Assembly (NCBI GenBank): GCA_020636845.1
Contig: JACJXD010000004.1
Span: forward strand, 124,001-188,000
Reading direction: 5' to 3'
Source of the DNA: Bacteroidales bacterium
Lineage (GTDB): Bacteria > Bacteroidota > Bacteroidia > Bacteroidales > Tenuifilaceae
Length of the DNA stretch: 64,000 nucleotides
Position numbers and translations under genes: made by a program. This document shows, piece by piece, positions 8,011 through 20,000 of this stretch (its first letter is position 1; every line of letters starts with the position of its first letter). Below the pieces are notes generated by a model. It saw only the letters and a list, made by a program, of their open reading frames with translations, searched no databases and was not told the origin of the DNA.

Positions 8011-11000
8011 AATTTTTTTGTTAGGATCGGCGTTTACTGTTACGGTAACATAAGCAACGCTTGCCTCATCATCCGTATCAGTTACTTTATAAGTAAAGGT
8101 ATCGCTTCCTTTAAATCCGTTTAACGGTGAATATTGAATTTTCAGGTCGTTAGTGATAGTACAAAGCCCATTGGTTGGTGCCGTTTCCACTTCAAGCGAT
8201 TTAACGCCGTCGTCAAGGCCAGTGTCGTTTGTGAGCACATCGCAAAGGATGGTAACATTAATATACGTTTCATAATCGTCGTCCTGCGCGCTTGGCGTGT
8301 AATTTTCCCTATTTAGAACGGTTATGTAAACAGTGGCAATATCGTAATCGCCATCAATGTCCTTTAGGTAGTATTTTAAAGAATCACTTCCAAAGAAATC
8401 GGTTGTCGGAGTATATTCAATTGTATAATCGGCATTAACCGAAGCCGAACCATTTGCAGGATTTTCCAACACCGAAACGCTTATGCCTCCATCCGTCTTG
8501 TTCTGGTCGTTAAACAGTACGTCTATGCTTACAGCACGGTTCTTATAGGTTGTAATGACATCGTTGTTGGCAATAGGAACTGCGTTGGTTGTTTTAACAT
8601 TAATGGTTACAGCCGCGCTGGAACAATCGCTATCGAAATCGCAAACCTGATAGTAGAATACATCTTCGCCATAATATCCGGTTTTTGGAGTGTAGGTTAC
8701 CGTATTATCGGCGTTAACTATTACGCTTCCGTTTAGTGGAGAAGAGTTAACCAGTACAACTATACCTCCATCTTCCAACCCTTTATCGTTGAACAGCACG
8801 TCAACGCTAACCGGATTATCGATAATAGTTCCCCTTCCATCGGGCATGGCTACAGGTTTATGGTCGGGGCGCTCTTTTACGGTGATGTAAACCTTGGCTA
8901 TTCCGTAATCTCCATCGGTATCGTAAACAATGTACTCCAACGAATCGGTTCCAACAAACCAACTCGAAGGGATATACCTAATGTTGCTATTATCGAATAC
9001 ATAAGCAAATCCGTGAAGTGGCTTGTTGAAAATCTTAAAGTAACTTAACCCGTCGTCCAGGTTTGTATCGTTGTTAATAACATCGATCAGCACTGGCAAA
9101 TTCATAACCGTTTCGGCAGTATCGGGATTGGCAATCGGTATAAAATTTACCTCTTTTACATTGATATTTACATTCGCAACATTACTGGTGTCGTTATTAT
9201 TATCAACTATAAAGTAAGTAAACGCAGCCTTGCCCAAATAATCCGTAGCGGGAGTAAAGGTTACCGTGTTATCCAGGTTAACCGTTGCCGAGCCTGTTGC
9301 CACATCGGGCTTATCCTTGATATAAATACCCACAGGAGTATCGTCTAATCCATCGTCGTTAAGAAGTACATCAACCACTACTGCCATGTTAATAGAAGTC
9401 CCCCTACTGTCGTCGTTGGCTACGGGTATGCTGTTTGGTTTTGGTATAACCGATACATAAACGGTTGCCATTGCATAATCGCCATCAACATCTTCAACTA
9501 TATACTTAAACTCATCGTTTCCAACATAGAAGTACGAAGGCGTATAGGTTACCGTATGATCGGCATTGACCGTTGCCGTTCCCCATATAGGTGCAGCATG
9601 TATTTGAACGCTCTTTATTCCCTCGTACAATAGCGTGTCGTTGTCGAGAATATGAATATCGACCGCCGTGTTAACGTAGGTTTCAACATAGTCATCGCTG
9701 GCAACTGGAATCATGTTAACCGGCTTAACATTAATAAACGCGTATGCGTTATCGAAATCGCCATCCACATCGGTTACGGTGTACTCCAACGAATCCATAC
9801 CAAGATAGTTACTACTCGGAGTATATGTAATTGTGTTATCGACATTAACCACAGCCGATCCGTTTTGCGGTAAACTCTTAACTGTTACAACTATCGGCTC
9901 ATCGTCCAATCCCGTATCGTTAACAAGCACATCAACAATGCGAGCAGTGTTAATGGCTGTTCCCCTATAATCGTCGTTTGCAACAGGCTGGGCATTTCCT
10001 CTTTCCGTAACGGTTACGGTTACCGTAGCAACCGAGTAATCGCCATCAACATCTTCAACCAAGTATTCGAAAGAATCCGTTCCGAGGAACATATACGACG
10101 GAGTGTATGTTATTGTGTTATTCTCGTTAATTATTACCGAACCAAATTGAGGACTACTTTGGATTAGCAACCGCTCAAGACCATCGTCAAGTCCAGAGTC
10201 GTTGGCCAATACATTAATATCAACGCTTTTATTAACTATTGTTGATGCAACATCGTCGTTGGCCGTTGGCCAGTAGTTCTCACCTTCTTTTACATTTACG
10301 GTGACCTGCGCATCGTCCGAATCGCCATCGACATCGGTAACGGCGTACCTAAATGTCATAAAGCCTATAAAATCCGTTGACGGCGTAAATGTAATCGTGT
10401 TATCGGCATTAACCACAACCGATCCGCTAAGAGGATTTTCGGCAATAGATACTGCAATAGGAATATCATCCAGATTTTTGTCGTTAAACAAGACGTCTAT
10501 TTTAACGGACTGGTTAAAACTGCAGCCCCTCCGGTCATCGTTGGCAACAGGGACATAATTGGGTCTGTCGGTAACCGTAACCGTAACCGTAGCCATTGCA
10601 TAATCGCCATCTACGTCGATTATCTTATACCTAAAGGTTTCTGTCCCCACAAACATGTAACTTGGGGTGTAAGTAACCGTTCTGTTTGCATTCACAACAA
10701 CGCTTCCAAATTGAGGCTGCTCAAAAATTGTTAACTTATCAAATCCATCCTCTAATCCGGAATCGTTCGCCAGCACATTTATAACCACCGACTGATTTAT
10801 CAAAGTTGAAGCGGCATCGTCAACAGCAACCGGAACTATATTTTCGCCTTCCTTAACGTTAATGGTAACCAATGCATTATCCGAATCTCCATCGGCATCG
10901 GTAACCGTGTAACCAAAGGTCATTATCCCCGTAAAGTTTGTTGCGGGTGTAAATGTTACGGTATTGTCGGGGTTAACCACAGCACCTCCGCTTGACGGTA

Positions 11001-14000
11001 GTAAATTAATAGACACAGTTACAGGCGTATCGTCCAATCCCGTGTCATTGGCAAGAACGTCCACGGTAACCGCCGAGTTAAAACTACAACCACGGGCATC
11101 GTCGTTAGCCACCGGTTGGTAATCGGGTTTGTCGATTACTGTAATGGTTACCGTAGCAACGGAGTAATCGCCATCGACATCAGTTAACTTGTAAGTAAAA
11201 CTATCGCTGCCAATAAACATGTAGCCCGGAAAATAGGTAACTGTACGGTTGGCATTTATCACAACCGAGCCAAACGACGGTTGCTGCTTTATGTATATTT
11301 CCCCGAATCCATCTTCCAACCCCCTATCGTTGGCCAGTATGTTTACGTCCACAGGCGTGTTCACAAGGGTTTGAGCATTATCGTCCTGTGCTACTGGCAC
11401 ATTGTTTTCGCCCGGTTTTACCGTAACCACAACCTGTGCATCGTCCGAATCGCCATCGGCATCGGTAACGGAATATCCAAATGTTACAACGCCCACGTAA
11501 TCGTTGTCCGAAGTAAAAGTAACTGTGTTATCGGCATTAATAACAGCAGAACCAATGCTAGGCGGAATTGTAAATGCCAAGGTTAACGGGGTATCGTTTA
11601 TATTCTCGTCGTTTTCCAGAACATCTATAATAACACTTGAATTGAAACTACAACCACGAGCATCGTCGTTAGCCGTAGGATGGTAATCGGGCCTTTCGAT
11701 AACAGAAACCGTAACGGTTGCCAACGAGTAATCGCCATCAACATCCTCGATATAATACCGGAACGTCTCCGTTCCAATAAACATGTACGAAGGAGTATAG
11801 GTAACCGTGCGATCGGCATTTACAATTACTGTTCCAAATTGCGGTTGCGAATAAACTTGTAAATCATTAAAACCATCGTCTAAACCCTCGTCGTTAGCCA
11901 ATACATTTATGGTAACCGGCGTATTTACAATTGTTGTTGCTTCATCGGCTACGGCCGAAGGCACTACATTTTCACCCGATTTTACGTTGATGGAAACCAT
12001 AGCATCGTCCGAATCTCCATCGGCATCGGTTACAGTATAACGGAAAGTCATGATTCCTACAAAATCGGGTGCAGGCGTAAATGTTACCGTGTTGTCGGAA
12101 TTTACACTAGCATTCCCCTGAGCAGGCGCTTCCGAAACGGTAACCGTGACCGGAACATCATCCAAATTGGTATCGTTAAATAGCACATCAACATTAACTG
12201 CGGTGTTGAAACTACATCCTCTTCTATCATCATTGGCAACAGGAATAAAATTAGGTTTCTCGTAAACTTTAACGGTTACCGTTGCAATGCCATAATCACC
12301 ATCAACATCGGTTATAATGTACTTAAAGGTTTCCTCGCCAATAAACATGTAGGTTGGAGTGTAAGTAACCGTCCTGTCTGCATTAACCACTACAGTGCCA
12401 AATTGAGGCTCTTCGAATATCTCAAGAGAATCAAACCCATCTTCCAATCCGCTATCATTCTCCATAACATTTATGGTGACAGGCGTATTCAGATATGTAC
12501 TATCCTTATCGTCGTTGGCAACAGGAACATAATTTACTCCATTTTTAACCGTAACGATAACATTTGCCGCATCGCAATCGCCATCGGTATCGCAAATTTG
12601 GTAACCAAATATTTCTGTTCCGTAATATCCGGTATTTGGCGTATAAGTTATAGTGTTGTCTGCATTAACCGTTGCACTCCCGTTAACAGGAAGTGTTGTT
12701 ATACTCATGGACGCAAGGCCATCGTCCAATCCGGTATCGTTTAGCAAAACATCAACCGTTACAGGAGTATCGAGCGACGTGCCCCTACGATCGTCGTTGG
12801 CAACAGGGTGAAAATCGGGTTTTGCAGTCACGGTAATGGTTACGGTTGCAACATCGTAATCACCATCGATATCTTCTAATAAATAGATAAAAGAATCTGT
12901 CCCCGAAAATCCTGCATTTGGCGTATAAGTTACAGTTCTGTCAGCATTAACCACTACGCTTCCATTTGCCGGATCGGCATGAACGGTTATGTCCTTAAAG
13001 CCATCATCAAGGCCAGAATCGTTGCTTAACACATTAACCGTAACATCGGTATCAACGTAAGTTGAAGCATTATCGTCAACAGCATCGGGAATGTGATTTA
13101 TCTCCCTAACGTTCACCGTAACGGTTGCTGTTGCAAAATCGCCATCGTTATCGGTAACTTTATACTTAAAGGTTGCTATTCCCGTGTAATCGGGTGCAGG
13201 AGTAAAGGTAACCGTATTATCGGCATTCGCCACGGCCTCGCCTTTTGCAGGGTCAGCTTGAGTATCAATAGAAACAACAATACCTCCATCTTCCAAACCA
13301 GAATCGTTAAACAACACATCAATTACACGAGGGGTATTCATGCTGGTTCCACGACTATCGTCAACCGCAACAGGCTGATCATCTACAAAAGTTACCGTAA
13401 CGGTGACGCTAGCCTCATCGTATGCCCCATTTGCATCGGTAACACGATACGTGAAAACATCATCGCCATTGAATATTCCATCCGGAGTATATGTTATGGT
13501 GTTGTCCGATTCAACATTTACTGTTCCGTTCGATGGATTAGATGCGATTGTAACCGTTAATCCGCCTGCATCAAGACCAAGGTCGTTAAGTAAAACATCA
13601 ATATTCTTTTGAGTATCCTCATCGGTTATTGCAACATCATTCATTGCACGAGGTATTGTATCGTCCAAATTTGTTGCAGAAACCGGATCGATTGTCATAA
13701 GGTTATAATTCGCATCGGAACTTGACGTTGTAATTGATACAGTATATCCTTGATCGCCGTCGGCGATTAAATCATCTACACCTGTAAGTGTAACGATAAC
13801 CGGACTATTCCAATTTGCACTGGTGAATACATGAGTTGTTGGCGAAACTGTTCCCTCTGAAGTATTTGTTGAAGTAAAGGTTACCGAAACATCATCGGTA
13901 GGAATAGTATTCAAACTCATTTGGAAGGTATCGGTATCACCGGCTTCGCTGGTAACAAGTCCGCTTGTCGGGAAAACATTTACCCCGGCCTGATCGTCAT

Positions 14001-17000
14001 CAATATTAATAACAGTTACATCGTCGGGATTATAACCATCGTAAATAGTATCTGTACTAGTCGCTGCCCCAACCTCAACGGTAAATGTTTGATTTCCATC
14101 AATGGCAGCATCGTCCACTCCTGTAACAGTAACAGTTTGCGGCGTACTCCAATCTGCAACGGTAAATGTTAAACTAGCAGGCGAAACTGTTCCTTCGGAA
14201 GTATTAAGCGATGTTATCGGAATTGTAACATCATCGGTAGGCTCACTTGTCAGTACAACCATAAATTCAGCGGTAGTACCGTCTTCGCTAGTATTTCCGC
14301 TAATTGTCGATACCGTTATACCCGCCACGTCATCATCGGTACATGTAACTGCAATATCCGGAGGGTTTAATCCGGCATACTTCGCATCGGTTGTCGTCGG
14401 TAAATCGGTAACAACATTAAAAAGAATATCGCCATCTACAATGCTATTGTTTACAGGCGTAATGGTAACTGTTTGAGGAACACTCCAATTCGATTGGGTA
14501 AACGTTAAACCGGCGGGAACAACAGTTCCTTTTGATGTGTTCTCGGACGAAACGGTAAACTGAACATCGGCCGTGGGTTTCGATTTTAAACTGAAGGTTA
14601 CCTCAACAGGAACATCTCCTTCGGAGTATGAAATACTTGTGTTAGATACATTATACCCGGCCTGATCGTCATCGCGATTGGTAACAGAAACATCAACAGG
14701 GTTATAATTATCGTATTTTGGATCGGAACTAACACAAGGCTGCGTTTCTATAATATAAGCCTGGTCGTCATCGTCAACATCGTCGTTAACACCTGTAATT
14801 GTAACTTTTTGATAAGAATTCCAATTTGTAGTTGTAAATGTTAGTGTATTTGGTGAAACCGTTCCCTCAGAAGAATTACTTGAAACAAAGGTCATTTGAA
14901 CACTACTTAGGGGTTGGGTATTTAGCCTTACTTTAAATGAAGTTGTATCACCTGCTTCGGTTGTATATAGCCCTACACTTGGAGTAATAGTAACGCCAGC
15001 CTCGTCATTATCAGTATTTGTTACTGTAACATTTTCTGGATCCTTGCCATTGTATTTAGGGTCCGATGAAACAGCGGCGGCAGTAATAATTGTATATACT
15101 ACATCGCCATCGTCAACATAATCGTCAACACCTTTAATAGTAACAATTTGATCCACATTCCAGTTTGTAGAATTGAAAACCAGCGAAGATGGTGAAACCG
15201 TTCCCTCATTTGTGTTAGAGGAAGAAATACCAATTGTAACGCTAGCTATAGGACGAGTTTTCAGTTTAATCTTAAAGGTTGCTGTACCTCCAGCTTCGGT
15301 TGTTGTTAATCCAGTATTTTGTGTTACTGTAAAACCTGCCTCATCGTTATCGGTATTGGTTACCGATACATCCGATGGATTATAACCATTGTACTTTGCA
15401 TCAGAACTGGTTGCAGCGTTTGTAATAATAGTATATACAACATTATCGTCATCAATATCATCATCTACCCCTGTAACAACAACCTCTTGCTGCAAATTCC
15501 AATTTGATGGTGTAAAAGTTAAACTTGAGGCGGAAATTGTTCCTTCGTTTGTGTTACTCGAATAGAGAGTAAGGATAACATTTGCTGTTGGCCTTGTTTG
15601 GAGAACCACCTTAAACAAATCTGTTTTACCAGCCTCAGATGTTGTTAAACCGCCTACTGGATTAACAATTATTTTAGCTTCGTCATCATCGATGTTTGTT
15701 ACAGAAACATCTGCAGGATTTTTCCCGCTATACGCAGGATCGGAACTGGTTGCAGGATTGGTAATTATTTGGTATGCAACATCGCCATCATCTATATCAT
15801 CATCTACACCTGTAACTGTAACGGTTTGATCGGTATTCCAATTTGTTGATGTAAAAGTAACGCTTGTAGGCGACACCAAGCCCTCTGATGTGTTACTTGA
15901 TGATAAAGCAACGGTTACATCACTTAACGGCTGAGACTTTAATCTAATTTTAAAAGTATCCCCGTCTCCTGCTTCTTTTGTAATTAACCCTGCTGTGGGC
16001 GTTACCGTAAATCCTGCCACATCATTATCGGTGTTTGTTACCGAAACGTCTGCAGGGTTTTTCCCATTATAATTCGCATCGGTACTGGAAACAACCCCTG
16101 TTACAATGCTGTATGAAATATCCCCATCGGCAACATAATCGTCCACTCCGGTAATTGTAACAACTTGATCTGTGTTCCAATTCGAAGGGGTAAATGTTAA
16201 TGAACTAGGCGATACAGTACCTTCCGAAATATCACTCGATGTAAGACTAAAAGTCACATTACCCGTTGGTTTCGAGGTTAATCGCACTTTAAAACTAGCC
16301 GTTACCCCCGCCTCTGTAGTTATTAACCCACTGGTTGAATTAAATGTAAAATCAGCATGATCGTCGTCGTTATTCGTAACAGTAACATCATCTACATTAT
16401 AATTATTGTAACCTGGGTCGGAACTAACCGCGTTCGATGTAACTATAGTATAAGTAATGTTACCATCGGCTTCGTCGTCATTTACTGGAGTAACCGTAAC
16501 GGTTTGAGCCGTGTTCCAATTAGTTGTGCTAAACTGAATTGACGCTGGAGAAACGGTTCCTTCGGTATTGTCGCTTGTAGATAAGTTTATTGTAACTGTT
16601 TGCGAAGGCTTTGTATTTAAAACTATTGTAAACGTTTTAGCCGATCCTCCTTCGGTAGTTGTTAACGACGTTGGCGTAACTGTAACACCTACAGCGTCGT
16701 TATCGTTGTTGGTTACAGATACATCCGCAGGATTTATTCCGTTGTACTTGGGATCGGAACTAACCGCTGCAGCAGTAATAATTGTGTATGCCTGAGGTCC
16801 ATCAGCGGATGCATCATCGACGCCTGTAACTGTAATTACCTGCGCTACATTCCATGTTGCAGGATTAATTGTTATTGATGTTGGGCTTACTGTTCCTTCA
16901 GCTGTATTACTGGACGAAAGGCCAATAGTAACACTAGCACTTGGCTGACTAGTTAAACTTATTCTAAAAATTGCCTGTTGTCCCGATTCGTTTGTAGTTA

Positions 17001-20000
17001 GCCCTGCTGTTGGATCAACATAAATATTTGCTTCATCATCATCGGTATTTGATGCAGAAACCACAAAGGATTTACCATTGTAATTACCATCGGAACTCGA
17101 TGAAGAACCATTTATACTGTACGAAATATTACCGTCATCAATATAATCATCTACGCCAGTAATGGTTACCGTTTGGTCTGAACTCCAATTCGAATTGGTA
17201 AAGGTAAGACTTGTAGGGCTTACCGTTCCCTCTGTGGCATCAGTAGACGATAAAGTAATAGTTACACTAGCGGTAGGTTGGCTATTTAAATGTACTTTAA
17301 ACACGTCGTTTCCCCCTGCCTCTGTTGTTATAAGTCCCGACGTTTTAGATAAAATAATATCGGCTACATCATCGTCGTTGTTAACAACAGTAACATCCGA
17401 CGCATTGTAATTGCTGTAAGTTGCATCGGCACTTACTGCCGGAGCAGTTACAATGGTATAGGTTTTATTTCCATCGGCTATATAGTCGTTAACTCCGGTA
17501 ACTGTAACAATCTGATAAACATTCCAATTTGCAGAAGTAAATGTAACGCTCGAAGGTGAAACCGTTCCCTCGGCAGTGTTGCTAGAACTCAACCCAATGC
17601 TTACATTTTGGGTAGGCTGACTATTCAACCTAATTGTAAAAGTTACCTGCCCACCTGCTTCGGTTGTGGTAAGTCCTCCTGTTGGATTTACAATAATATT
17701 CGTAACATCGTTATCAATGTTTGTAACCGAAACATCGGCAACTGATAGGTTATTAAATAACGGATCGGCACTCGAAGTTGAAGAGGTAACTATTGTGTAA
17801 ACTACATCTCCATCATCAACATAATCATCAACTCCTGTTACAGTAATTGTTTGGTTTGTATTCCAGTTCCCTGAAGTAAATGTAACCGATACTGGCGATA
17901 CAGTTCCTTCAGCAATGTTACTCGAACTCAATGTTAACGAAACATCCGCCGATGGCTGACTTGCAAGCCTTATATTAAATGTTGCAGTTGGTGTTCCAGC
18001 CTCGTATGTAGATAATCCTGATGTTTGGTTTACAATTACCGTAGCAACATCGTTGTCGATATTTTGCAAGTTAACATCGCTAGGATTAATTCCATTATAG
18101 TATGTATCGGAACTACTCGATGTTCCTGTAATAATGCTATATGCCACATTTCCATCTACAACATAATCGTCAACGCCTGTTACCGTTACAGTTTGGGGTG
18201 TGTTCCAATTTGATGTTGTAAATGTAAGCGAGGTTGGCGAAACAGTCCCTTCGGTTGCATCGGAACTGCTAAGCGGCAATGTTACGTTACTTGTTGGCTG
18301 GGTTTTTAAAACAACCGTAAACGTCGCAGTTCCACCAACTTCCGTAGTATTTCTGGATATTGCAGATATTGTAAATCCCGGTGTACGAACGGTTATTGTT
18401 GCGGTACTGGACAATGGTATCTCGCAATTTCCATTATCCGCCTTCACTGTAAACACATTGCTCCCAACCGATAAATTTACTGCAGGAACTGTAATATTCA
18501 AGTTTGATCCTGTTCCCGTAGCAGTAGTAATATAACTTTCGTTTTTGTAAACGTTATATGTTACCCCTGTTTGTGAGGAATTTACGGTAATTGTTCCATC
18601 ATGCCCAGGATCAACAGTATTTCCAGTGACGGTTAATCCAATGTTAGGCTGATTTATAACCGATATTTCAAAAGGATTAGAAGTAGCATTACACCCATCC
18701 TTAGTAACTTCAAGGGTGTAATTTGTACCTGCATCGCTAAGCGCTGCACTTGATTTTGTAAACTGTTTTGTTGTAGAAACAATGGTTGTTCCATTTCGCC
18801 AAACGTACGAAGCATTATTTTCTTCGGCACTAAGATATATTTCCTCACCAACGCAAACATTGGGATCTCCCGAAAATGATGTGTTCGGCGATATTTCCAC
18901 TTCAAAATAACGTGTGGAATTACAACCGTTTTTTTGAACTGTCAACGACCATGTTCCGGGGCTAAATGATCCCCATGTAATTGATAATACCTGTGAGGTT
19001 GACATAGTGGTAGAACCATACTTCCATGTATATACAGCACCAACTTCCTCGGCAACTAAATCTAAACTCTGCCCAACGCAAACCGTAGTGTCACCACTAA
19101 ACTCAAGGTCGGGTCCTACATAAACGGCAAACTTCGTTATTACCTGCGAATAGCCATCGTCCACCATTACATATACAATGGCAAATCCCGACTTGTTTGC
19201 AACCGGTGTAACCGTAATTGTTCTACTTGAGCCGCTACCTCCTAAAATAAGATTTTCGTTAGGGACAAAAGCCGGATCGTGCGAAAATGCCGTTACCGTT
19301 AAATCAGCAGCAGGTGTTTCCGCATCGTTAACAGTAAAAGGAATTGCCGGCGACGGATTGTTAGTACACAAATCCTGATCGGAAATTGTAGATATTGTAG
19401 GAGGCGTATTAACAGTAAGGTAAACCTTATCGGTATTCATCGACCAAAACTGGCTGTTCTTTGCCTCCCAATCGAAACTGGTTCGCCCGAACCAATCAGT
19501 ATTAGGAGTAAATGTGATGTTTCCAAGATTTGCCAGCGCTATTTCCTGATTTACCGTGATTGCTGTTCCCGAAAGTTTTAAGGTTCCATTGGTTGGCAAC
19601 GATAGAACTCTTATCAAGGTAAGTGCATCCTCCGTAGGGTCGAAAAACTTCTTCGTAAAATTAGCCTGCGAAAAAGTAATGGTACTATTGGGTAATCCTT
19701 CTTTATAAATATCTCCGACCCACGGAGCTAAGCCGTTTACGCACTTTGTTGTACTCTGACTAACATGAATAGTAATACTGGAATATCCCAAGTCGATAGC
19801 ATTAAACCATGTATTCATGGTATTCATATTGCCATTAAAATTTACATTCTTCAACGAACTGTTCCACGACCATATTCTAGGGATGTTATTCCCTATAACC
19901 AACTGCTTCTGTTGAGTTTCGTCCATCAACCCATTTCCGGTTTCATCGCCCCAGCGCGAAATGTTTGTATCGTCCCAATAAATGGTTGCATTTAACTTTT

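Noticed and set aside
8032..18378. Regular repeats as a possible CRISPR array or DNA-level satellite
   Set aside because: Periods of about 280 and 335 bases, diverged at DNA level and in frame throughout; they are protein domains.
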